Origin: Candidatus Zixiibacteriota bacterium
GTDB lineage: Bacteria > Zixibacteria > MSB-5A5 > GN15 > JACZUZ01
Assembly (NCBI GenBank): GCA_024280835.1
Contig: JAJRPJ010000002.1
Span: forward strand, 1-64,000
Direction of reading: 5' to 3'
Length of the DNA: 64,000 nt
Positions 53,049 through 60,534 of this stretch are shown here, in pieces; the stretch's first letter is position 1, and each line of letters starts with the position of its first letter. The position numbers were made by a program, and so were the translations under genes. A model generated the notes under the pieces. It made no database searches. It saw only the letters and a program-made list of their open reading frames with translations, and had not been told where the DNA came from.

Positions 53049-53450
53049 ATGATAAGAATTTTGGGTAATATCATTTGGTTTATATTTGGTGGTTTTGTAA
53101 TGGGCCTGTCTTGGTGGTTCTTCGGATTACTTTGCTATCTTTCGATAGTTGGTATTCCGTGGGGGAAAGCCTGTTTTACTATTGGGACTTTTGCATTTTT
53201 CCCATTTGGTCAAACCAGTGTTGAGCGCGAAATAATTACTGGACATAATGACATTGGGACTGGTGGTTTGGGAGCGCTGGGCAACGTTATTTGGTTTGTT
53301 TGCGCAGGAATCTGGCTCGGGATTGGGCATTTGATTTCGGCCTTATCCTGCTTTGTGACGATTATTGGAATACCCTTTGGACTGCAACATTTGAAACTAG
53401 CGAAACTTGCAGTGGCTCCGATAGGGAAGACTTTGGTTCCGATTGGGTGA
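53049..53450 (+). CDS. yccF: YccF domain membrane protein
   Basis: 133 residues with two repeats of the YccF module: ILGNIIWFIFGGFVMGLSWW with IVGIPWGKACFTIGTFAFFPFG, and ALGNVIWFVCAGIWLGIGHL with IIGIPFGLQHLKLAKLAVAPIG. A polytopic inner-membrane protein of unknown function, found widely. GGAAGGAG lies 9 bases before ATG. Ends 17 bases from the convergent reverse transcriptase gene. Confidence 0.95.
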   Translation: MIRILGNIIWFIFGGFVMGLSWWFFGLLCYLSIVGIPWGKACFTIGTFAFFPFGQTSVEREIITGHNDIGTGGLGALGNVIWFVCAGIWLGIGHLISALSCFVTIIGIPFGLQHLKLAKLAVAPIGKTLVPIG

Positions 53451-53467
53451 GCTTCTCTACGTCTGTA

Positions 53468-54844
53468 TCACCAGCATAGATCACCCTTAAGCTGGGGATT
53501 GCGTTTGGTTGTAGAGGTTTTCTTAGAAAGGGGGTAAATCTGATTTCGCTTGTCAGCATATGTAGATGGAACCCCTAGGGCAGCTCCCCTTTGAATTGGC
53601 GTAGCAGCTCTGTAGATTATTCCAGAGAATTCGGCGAAGAATTTGGAAAACTCTTCAGCAATTTTATGGTCGACTTCTATCATTTTCTCCTTGCTATTAC
53701 AGAAATTGTAGTACTTACCCCATGAAATTACACCTAGGCAAATGCGGTTAAGTTCTGCAAAAGAGTTTGAAGTATTCTCAAAATGTGACGTGGATTTTCT
53801 TGAATAGCGAAGTATTCCATCGAGAGACTGCTTAGTACGAACTACAAGTTTACTGCAAGAGTCATTTGAAGGGAGTACTCTTTCGGCATTTATCCGACAA
53901 CCTAAGTAATCGAATGCTTTTGCAGTTGTACCGCAAGATGATTTGCTTCTATCTTCTTTCTTGAGAGGGTGGTATAGCTCCATACCCAAACGGTCAAGGT
54001 GCTTAACTGCCAATCTGTAGGTAGCCCAGACATCTTGCTTTGTTTTTCCCAATATTAACAAATCGTCAATGTATCGTAGGCATTTGACATGCTCACTATT
54101 CATTTCGATGTCGAAGTTAGAAAGAAGTAAATTGCCGAAAAGTGGTGAAAGACATATTCCTTGTGCAGCTCCAATGTTACTTCCGGGCTGGGGGAATAGT
54201 TTAGAATCCTTGCCCATTTTACTAAGGTTTTCAAATTCTACAGTTGTTGCCTCTCTAAGCAGGTCAATAAACTGTTTGTCGTTCAACTTTCGACTTAGCT
54301 TGGTGAGGACTTTGTCTCGGGGGATTTTCGTAAAGAATTTCTTTATGTCAGTTCGGATATAGTAGTTGTGTCCTGAGTTCATTAAAAGGCACGCGGTTTT
54401 TATTGCTGTTCTAACACCATATTGAGGGTCTGTCGAATGACTGCTCGTCTTGCCCTTTTGGGAGGTGTTTTCTGAGAGCCCGCCAAAACTGTATTTATTC
54501 TCGATGGTACTCTTAATGAGTTTTTCTTTTTGTAAAATATCAAGGATTGCTCGTTGAACAATTCTGTCCTTGATGCACGGGACAGTTAGTGGACGTACAC
54601 TCTTCCCAGGGCTCTGGATTTTTACAGCTCGGTATTTGGAAAACTTGTAAGACTTGTTCCGTAGCTGTTTCTGTATTTTGCGAACGACCTGATCCACAGT
54701 GATATGGAATTGTTCAGCTTCAGAAACTATTGCCTGCGAGTCTGAATTGCGGCAACTTTTCTGTACGCGTAACCATGCGGATTTAATTGAGTTTTGCAAG
54801 CTCAATTTGTGAATTAGATTTGATCTGTGAATGGAATTGCCCAC
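53468..54844 (-). CDS. Stand-alone reverse transcriptase (possible defence-associated type)
   Basis: 458 residues from GTG 54844; a TAG lies just upstream in frame. RT palm and fingers: RPLTVPCIKDRIVQRAILDI, YYIRTDIKKFFTKIPRDKVL (first catalytic Asp), IGAAQGICLSPLFGNLLL (~residue 228) and CLRYIDDLLIL with the YxDD box as YIDD (~258). A thumb-like helical end follows (LGVISWGKYYNFC, then a basic tail). No maturase HNH domain, no retron VTG or NAxxH, and no group II intron RNA were seen. It resembles single-gene RTs of unknown-group/DRT type. Two 161-bp structured repeats precede it. Confidence 0.88.
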   Translation of the reverse strand: MGNSIHRSNLIHKLSLQNSIKSAWLRVQKSCRNSDSQAIVSEAEQFHITVDQVVRKIQKQLRNKSYKFSKYRAVKIQSPGKSVRPLTVPCIKDRIVQRAILDILQKEKLIKSTIENKYSFGGLSENTSQKGKTSSHSTDPQYGVRTAIKTACLLMNSGHNYYIRTDIKKFFTKIPRDKVLTKLSRKLNDKQFIDLLREATTVEFENLSKMGKDSKLFPQPGSNIGAAQGICLSPLFGNLLLSNFDIEMNSEHVKCLRYIDDLLILGKTKQDVWATYRLAVKHLDRLGMELYHPLKKEDRSKSSCGTTAKAFDYLGCRINAERVLPSNDSCSKLVVRTKQSLDGILRYSRKSTSHFENTSNSFAELNRICLGVISWGKYYNFCNSKEKMIEVDHKIAEEFSKFFAEFSGIIYRAATPIQRGAALGVPSTYADKRNQIYPLSKKTSTTKRNPQLKGDLCW

Positions 54845-54867
54845 CGGCTAACGCCAACCTCTCATCA

Positions 54868-55028
54868 CGGTCTTGCCTCTGTGCAGTCGACTCAGAGTCT
54901 TTGATTCCCGCTTTCGCGTTTCTCGAAAGTACATTATCGAACTGCGCCCCAACGCAAATGTATACGCTGAAAGCTTCTCCGCTGTCCCCGAAACTCTCCA
55001 AAATCGGAGTCGCAGGCGTCAGAGACAC
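54868..55028 (-). repeat. 161-bp direct repeat, copy 1 (candidate structured RNA, RT-proximal)
   Basis: Ends 24 bases before the RT start codon on the RT strand. 155 of 161 bases match copy 2; differences are at 54955, 54960-54962, 54999 and 55006. Hairpins seen: CTCTG...CAGAG, CTTTCG...CGAAAG, and CTCC...GGAG at 54996-55009. A minus-strand frame runs through it, but all six differences from copy 2 change residues, so a coding role is unlikely. Confidence 0.9.
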
Positions 55029-55244
55029 TTGGATGACTGCTACAATTACTAATAGAAGCAATCTACCTACACATACGGTAAGTTTTTGCCGCAATAAGTC
55101 AAGAAGAATTTCACGGCGTCAAAATATGACATGTACGTTCCTCTCTTTTCCGTCCGCGGCATTCCCGAGCCATCCTCTTGAATAAATCCTGTGGCCGCCA
55201 GGTGGCACGTGAAGTGTAGTGATACGGCCAAATCGAGATTTCCT

Positions 55245-55405
55245 CGGTCTTGCCTCTGTGCAGTCGACTCAGAGTCTTTGATTCCCGCTTTCGCGTTTCT
55301 CGAAAGTACATTATCGAACTGCGCCCCAACGAAAATTACTACGCTGAAAGCTTCTCCGCTGTCCCCGAAACTCTCGAAAATCCGAGTCGCAGGCGTCAGA
55401 GACAC
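55245..55405 (-). repeat. 161-bp direct repeat, copy 2 (candidate structured RNA, RT-distal)
   Basis: Same length and orientation as copy 1, separated from it by 216 bases of unrelated sequence. The third hairpin here reads CTCG...CGAG (55373-55386), a compensatory swap of the closing pair relative to copy 1. Upstream, 55406-55543 contains nothing recognised. Confidence 0.9.
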
Positions 55406-55543
55406 AGGGCTATGGAAAAGATGCATTTACTCTTGAGTTGTGTCAAGTACATATCGTAGTTTTAAGAAGAATGTGATATGGCAAACGCCATAGCGATTTG
55501 TGCCATGGCTCAAAATAGAACAAAACATACTTTGCTAATCTTC

Positions 55544-55873
55544 TCACTTGACCACAACTGCGGTGCCGTATGCTAGTAGTTCGGCGGCGTTTTCCATCAT
55601 TGAGTTGGTGGCGAAACGAGTTGTTAGGATTGCGTTGGCTCCGAGGCTGTGAGCTTCTTCACGCATTCTGTCTAGCGCTTGCTCACGGGATTCTGCGAGC
55701 ATCTTGGTGTATTCCGTAATTTCACCGCCGACCATGTTTTTGAAAAAAGCTCCGATGTCTCTGCCGAGGTGACGCGCTCGGATTGTATTGCCGCGAACGA
55801 GTCCCAAAACTTGGACGATTTCTCGGCCTTGGATGGTTTCAGTTGTGACAACAATGATGTCTCTGGCGTTCAT
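55544..55873 (-). CDS. YbjQ/UPF0145 family protein
   Basis: 109 residues, full length. Family pattern: IVVTTETIQGREIVQVLGLVRGNTIRARH (read as two parts), DIGAFFKNMVGGEITEYTKML, ALDRMREEAHSLGANAILTTRF and the end YGTAVVVK. Small oligomeric cytoplasmic protein of unknown function, sometimes called heavy-metal-binding. Its start overlaps the anti-sigma stop by four bases (ATGA). Confidence 0.95.
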   Translation of the reverse strand: MNARDIIVVTTETIQGREIVQVLGLVRGNTIRARHLGRDIGAFFKNMVGGEITEYTKMLAESREQALDRMREEAHSLGANAILTTRFATNSMMENAAELLAYGTAVVVK

Positions 55874-56319
55874 TTCATTACCTTTCTATATCTGTCGCGC
55901 TTGCGCGCAAAGAGTGATTCACGAAGTTTAGATACCAATAGAATTACAGCGCCAATGACAGCCGCTCCAGCGCCAAATCTGCCAAGTAACGGCACAGACG
56001 GGTCAGTGAAGAAAGTTGACCACAGCGCCCAACCACCATATAGCAGACCAATCACAGCCCCCATCGAAAGTAGAAACATACCGATAGAGCCTTCGGCTTT
56101 GCGATATGAGGAAGCGTTGTAGGCCTCCCAGATTGGGTCTGGAATTTCTTCAAAGCGCACTTGCGAAGTGAGCTGGTTTATCTTTTCGAAAGATTCGACA
56201 TCGGCGCGCAATTCTGGATGTTTGTCCATCATCACCTGGAACTCCTTTCGTTCTTGTGGAGTCAGTTCATCATCGACATAACCAGCCGCCAATTCTCGGA
56301 AATTATCTAGCGTACTCAC
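55870..56319 (-). CDS. Anti-sigma-factor-like membrane protein
   Basis: 149 residues from GTG 56319, overlapping the sigma stop (GTGA). The N-terminal part (LDNFRELAAGYVDDELTPQER, HPELRADVESFEKI) has the layout of zf-HC2 anti-sigma domains but lacks the zinc His and Cys residues. Two membrane helices follow (FLLSMGAVIGLLYGGWALW, AAVIGAVILLVSKL). It likely holds the adjacent ECF sigma factor at the membrane. Confidence 0.85.
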   Translation of the reverse strand: MSTLDNFRELAAGYVDDELTPQERKEFQVMMDKHPELRADVESFEKINQLTSQVRFEEIPDPIWEAYNASSYRKAEGSIGMFLLSMGAVIGLLYGGWALWSTFFTDPSVPLLGRFGAGAAVIGAVILLVSKLRESLFARKRDRYRKVMK

Positions 56320-56966
56320 TTTGCCTCCAATTTGTTTGAGCCACTATTTGAACCACTGCCGGAACCACCACTAGCAGTGATGTTCATATTCTCTGCGAGG
56401 CGCTTTCGAGCGTAGTATAGCCGTGACATGACAGTGCCTCGCGGAATCTTTAGAGTCTTTGCGATTTCGTCATAGCTGAAATCATGAAAAGTTTTCAGCG
56501 TAATAATCTCTCGGTCGTCAAATGAAAGCTCTGAGAGCGCTTTGCGCAATTGTGTTAGCTGTTCTTTCATTAGCATCTCGGTTTCTGGATTACTGGCTGT
56601 CTTGGCTGATAACTGTAAATCATCGAATTCAACCTCACGATTGGCGGCGCGGCCGCGTCGAGTGAGTGATGTCCGACATAGGTTCGAGAGAATTGTATAG
56701 AACCAAGGGAAGAACTCGCGCGTAGTGTCAAAAGTTTCGAATGATTTCTGGACACGGATAAATGTCTCCTGTGTAACGTCCATCGCGTCGTCGCGATTGC
56801 CAACGATTCCGACGGCAATTCCATAGACCTTGTTGTAATATGTCTTGGCGAGTAAATCCATGCCGCTCTCGCGGTTTTCCATAAGAATCCTCACAATTCG
56901 CCGATCAAGGTCCTCGTTGGCAGACTCTTTGTTCTGCGTCGTATACGAGGCTTCCGGCTCTGTCAT
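56316..56966 (-). CDS. ECF RNA polymerase sigma factor
   Basis: 216 residues. Region 2: YYNKVYGIAVGIVGNRDDAM, DVTQETFIRVQKSFETFD, FFPWFYTILSNLCRTSL. Region 4: LSFDDREIITLKTFHDFSYD, EIAKTLKIPRGTVMSRLYYARKRL. A Gly/Ser-rich tail ends the protein. The 30-residue acidic N-terminal extension is unremarkable. Its partner anti-sigma gene overlaps its stop. Confidence 0.95.
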   Translation of the reverse strand: MTEPEASYTTQNKESANEDLDRRIVRILMENRESGMDLLAKTYYNKVYGIAVGIVGNRDDAMDVTQETFIRVQKSFETFDTTREFFPWFYTILSNLCRTSLTRRGRAANREVEFDDLQLSAKTASNPETEMLMKEQLTQLRKALSELSFDDREIITLKTFHDFSYDEIAKTLKIPRGTVMSRLYYARKRLAENMNITASGGSGSGSNSGSNKLEAK

Positions 56967-57046
56967 AGGGAATACTTACGGTTTGGATGTATATTCAGAT
57001 AATTCATAAGAAATTTCATAAGAAATATTGAGATATTTTGAAATTA

Positions 57047-58762
57047 CTATCCCACTGGCTCCAGATCGACCATTTTGAGCTGTTCGCGCTTGGAATCTTG
57101 CTTGTTAAGTGAGATGACACTGACGATATTCTTGCCTTTGGTGGGAGCTTTCTCAACGAGAAGATGATTGTCGGCCTGCTCTACTACTTGCCGCAAATGG
57201 GTCACAACTATTGTTTGTTCGCCTGTGGATAGCTCTTTGAGTTTTTTGCCCATCGCGGTGGCTGTTGCTCCGCTGACCCCTGTGTCTATTTCATCAAAAA
57301 CAGCAACTGGGGAGTGGTCGCGTTTTGAGGCGGTGGTCTTGCTGGCTTTATTCTTGGTGATTTTGTTCCTTGTGGCGATTTTCAATGCTAGCAATACGCG
57401 CGAAAGTTCACCGCCAGAGGCGACACGGGCCAATGGACGTGGCTCTTCGCCTGGGTTCGCGGAAAAGTAGAATGTTCCACTTTCGAGACCATGTCTTTGA
57501 GCTTTGAGAGACTTATTTTGGCCGTCATCTGTGATAGAGATTGCTGGTTCCCCAGTCTCTTCTTCAAAGACAAACTTGAATTGTGCTTTCTCAAGCGCTA
57601 AAGCAGTGAATTCTTTGACTGTTATTTTAGTTAGTGAGGCGGCAGATTGTTGACGTTTACTGCGCACTTTAAGCGCAAGTTTCAAATAGCGTTCACCAGA
57701 TTCACTGGCCCGCGTCACTAAATCAGTTATGGCTTTTTGAGGGTCGGGGAGGCTTTCGAGTCGTTTGGTTATTCTCGTCAGTTCGTCGAGAGCATTAGCG
57801 ACTGTGCCGCCATATTTGTTTTTGAGTTGATATATCTCAGAGAGACGTTGGTTGATTGTTTCGAGTCTTTCGGCGTCAAACTGTAGGGCGCTATGAAATG
57901 TAGCGACATTGCGCAGAACTTCTTCTAGCTGGATTAAAGACGAATCAAATAAATCATTATGTTCAGAGAAACGTTCGTCAATGTTCTTGACCTCTGAAAA
58001 AGCTCCACGTAATGCTTGCAGGGCTTCAAGTGGTGACTCATCACTTTCTAAAGTTGCAAGAATCAAATTACAAGTTTGACTCAAACGCTCAAAGTCATCG
58101 AGGCGTTTCTTCTCAGAGATTAGCTCGCTCTCTTCGCTGATTGACAGGTCAGCTTTTTGTAATTCATCTAGTTGAAATCTAAGCAACTCCCGTTCACGGC
58201 TAATTTCGTCGCGGCTCTTTTCGAGTTTGCGCAAAGCTGCGCGAGCGCTCATCCAGATGTCGAACAATTCTCCTAGTTCTATCACGGTTTTGCTCAAACC
58301 AGCAAATTGATCAAGCATTGCCAATTGACGGATGGGGTCGCGGAGCGCAACGCTTGAAGATTGTCCTGAAATCTCGCAGAGGCTTGTGGCGATGTCAGAT
58401 AGGTCACTAAGACGCACTAATTGGTCATTGATAAAACAACGTGAGCGGCCTGTGGCTGTTAGTTCACGTCGGAGTGTGACAGTTACGTTAGAAGAGCTGG
58501 AAGTTTCAACAGTGATTTCAAGTGTCTCAAGAGCTGGCAGGATAGAGGGTGAGGCCGAGAAGTCGGCTTCAATGGAAGTTGTGGTGGCAAATGAGCCGCA
58601 GTCATCTCTGTCGGCGCGAGCACCAAGGGCAAGAGCCAAAGCTCGAATCAACAGCGATTTGCCTGCGCCACTTTCGCCAGTGATGACTGTCAGGCCGTCA
58701 TTGAAGTCAATTGCGACACGTTCAATGACCGCCAGATTTTGTATTTGTAGAGCCTTGAGCAT
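57047..58762 (-). CDS. recN: DNA repair protein RecN
   Basis: 571 residues, normal length. SMC-like: Walker A GESGAGKS at 29-36 after LTVIT, a long coiled coil (~residues 150-350), then the ABC signature LARVASGGELSRVLLAL and Walker B VAVFDEIDTGVSG, with VVTHLRQVVEQADNHLLV at the end. It acts in double-strand-break repair. Starts 6 bases after the dnaG stop, so it is in the same operon. Confidence 0.97.
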   Translation of the reverse strand: MLKALQIQNLAVIERVAIDFNDGLTVITGESGAGKSLLIRALALALGARADRDDCGSFATTTSIEADFSASPSILPALETLEITVETSSSSNVTVTLRRELTATGRSRCFINDQLVRLSDLSDIATSLCEISGQSSSVALRDPIRQLAMLDQFAGLSKTVIELGELFDIWMSARAALRKLEKSRDEISRERELLRFQLDELQKADLSISEESELISEKKRLDDFERLSQTCNLILATLESDESPLEALQALRGAFSEVKNIDERFSEHNDLFDSSLIQLEEVLRNVATFHSALQFDAERLETINQRLSEIYQLKNKYGGTVANALDELTRITKRLESLPDPQKAITDLVTRASESGERYLKLALKVRSKRQQSAASLTKITVKEFTALALEKAQFKFVFEEETGEPAISITDDGQNKSLKAQRHGLESGTFYFSANPGEEPRPLARVASGGELSRVLLALKIATRNKITKNKASKTTASKRDHSPVAVFDEIDTGVSGATATAMGKKLKELSTGEQTIVVTHLRQVVEQADNHLLVEKAPTKGKNIVSVISLNKQDSKREQLKMVDLEPVG

Positions 58763-58768
58763 AGTTGG

Positions 58769-60532
58769 CTAGCGCCTTCTGGCCTCTTCAAACTCACGGA
58801 GAATCGCTTGAGCGGTTTCTTTGTCGCCACTATCCTCAGCGGTTTTTAGCCGCGCTGTTAGTTCTGCTATTGAACTTTGACGCGCTCGTTTTGTAGCCAG
58901 TGTTGCGACGAAATCTTCAAGGGCCATTGATGCTGATTCATCGTTCCAGCGATTGGAGCTGGTGATGAGGAATGTCGCGGTCTTGCGGAGTGTGTCATCT
59001 GTTAGCGAGCCAATAAATGAGGCTGCGTCGAGGGCGCTGGTTGTGCCAGTGGCCGTTAGTAGCGCCTTATAGAGGTTTTGCAATTTGATACTTGCCAGCG
59101 CTTCTGGTTTAATTTGCTCTGCTGCATTGGCAATCAAATGTGTGTGAGCTAGCAGTAGTGAAACAAACTCGGCTTCAATAGTGGCTTGATTCCGCTGTCC
59201 CCAGTCATCCTCAGTCCTACTGGGAGCGTTAGAACGTCTTGGCGTTGTGTCAGATTGTCTTGTGCCTCGGAATAGTCCCTTGTCGACTTGCATGACCTCA
59301 GCGGCTTCGGTTATGAAGAGTTCCTTTAGTGACGTGTCACCAATTCGCGCAGATATTTGTGTTAACTCGCTGATGAGTTCATTGCGCGCAACTAGTCCAG
59401 TGTTGACGCGATCAAATGACTTGAAACGAAACTGCAAGTAGCGTTCGGCCTTGGCTATTAGTTTGTTAACTGTCTCAACACCTTGTCGGGCCAATGAATC
59501 AGGGTCTTCGCCAGCTGGGGCGCTGATAACTTTGACTTCAACACCAGCGTTGTAGAGAGAATCAACTGAGCGAATTGCCGCCTTGATACCAGCAGAGTCG
59601 GCGTCGAAAAATAGGTAAGCGGTGTTGGCATAGCGTGCGAGTAGTTTGCCTTGTTGTTGTGTAAATGCTGTTCCAGAACTGGCGACAACGTTTTCTATAC
59701 CAACTTGCGCTAGGGAAATCAAATCAAAATAGCCTTCAACGATGATTGCGCATTTTTCTTTGCGGATCGCTTCACGGTTCAAATTCAAACCATAGAGAGT
59801 TGCGCTTTTTGAGTAGAGTGGTGTCTCGGGTGAATTGATATATTTCGCGGCCTCGTCCTTCTTCAGAGCGCGACCGCCGAAAGCGATGACCTTATCACTG
59901 ATATTGTGAATAGGAATCATCAAGCGATGATGAAAACGGTCGTAATGTGTATTGCGTTTCGACGAGAAAACAGCCAATCCCGCTTTGGCGAGAATTGCAG
60001 GGGAGAGGCCTTTGGTTTGTGTGAGCTTGATGAGATCATCCAAACTTGTACCAGCAACACCGAGCATAAAGCGATCAATAGTAGCAGGTGTCAGACCGCG
60101 CGACTTTTGCAAATAATCCGAATAGACATTGGTGTAACGGGGTAGCTTTAAGTTGTTTTGGAAAAGTTCCAAAGCTAATGTGTGCGCGTAATAGAGAGCC
60201 TCGACTTCATCACGGTTTTGACGATTGTCACTGGATTCTGGGATTGTGATATTTGAACGTGAGGCTAAGAAGCGCACTGCTTCAGGGAAGGTCATGCGCT
60301 CATGCTCCATCAAAAAGCGAAAGACATTGCCACCTTGACCGCAGCCGAAGCAATGGAAGATTTGTTTTTCCTGTGAGACAGTGAATGAAGGTGTTTTCTC
60401 GTCATGAAAAGGACAGAGGCCAATAAAATTCACGCCTCGGCGTTTGAGTTTGACATAGTTGTCCACTGTCGCAACGATATCAGTTGCCAGACGCACTTGC
60501 TCGATTATGTCCTCTGCTATGAATCCGCTCAT
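58769..60532 (-). CDS. dnaG: DNA primase
   Basis: 587 residues from ATG 60532 (MSGFIAEDIIEQV), two bases after the mutS2 stop; the longer frame overlaps mutS2. CHC2 zinc finger C40-x2-H43...C61-x2-C64 (LCPFH, HCFGCG). Primase core and TOPRIM domain (IIVEGYFDLISLAQ, LFFDADSAGIKAAIRSV). A C-terminal DnaB-binding region completes it. It makes RNA primers at the replication fork. Operon mutS2-dnaG-recN. Confidence 0.97.
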   Translation of the reverse strand: MSGFIAEDIIEQVRLATDIVATVDNYVKLKRRGVNFIGLCPFHDEKTPSFTVSQEKQIFHCFGCGQGGNVFRFLMEHERMTFPEAVRFLASRSNITIPESSDNRQNRDEVEALYYAHTLALELFQNNLKLPRYTNVYSDYLQKSRGLTPATIDRFMLGVAGTSLDDLIKLTQTKGLSPAILAKAGLAVFSSKRNTHYDRFHHRLMIPIHNISDKVIAFGGRALKKDEAAKYINSPETPLYSKSATLYGLNLNREAIRKEKCAIIVEGYFDLISLAQVGIENVVASSGTAFTQQQGKLLARYANTAYLFFDADSAGIKAAIRSVDSLYNAGVEVKVISAPAGEDPDSLARQGVETVNKLIAKAERYLQFRFKSFDRVNTGLVARNELISELTQISARIGDTSLKELFITEAAEVMQVDKGLFRGTRQSDTTPRRSNAPSRTEDDWGQRNQATIEAEFVSLLLAHTHLIANAAEQIKPEALASIKLQNLYKALLTATGTTSALDAASFIGSLTDDTLRKTATFLITSSNRWNDESASMALEDFVATLATKRARQSSIAELTARLKTAEDSGDKETAQAILREFEEARRR

Positions 60533-60534
60533 GG

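Noticed and set aside
53468-54844. Retron or group II intron RT
   Set aside because: No VTG or NAxxH motifs, no HNH or clear maturase domain, and no intron domain V-like hairpin was seen around the gene.
54846-54867. Integron attC-like site (GTTAGCC just before the RT start)
   Set aside because: It does not fit GTTRRRY at the sixth position, no paired second site was found, and no integrase is nearby.
54868-55405. Diversity-generating retroelement (template/variable repeat pair beside an RT)
   Set aside because: The six differences are not adenine-specific, two are compensatory, and the repeats are not at the end of a target gene. No Avd-like protein is present.
55067-55426. 119-codon minus frame through repeat copy 2
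   Set aside because: It shares only the repeat with the other frame, has no ribosome site, and copy differences are all replacement changes.
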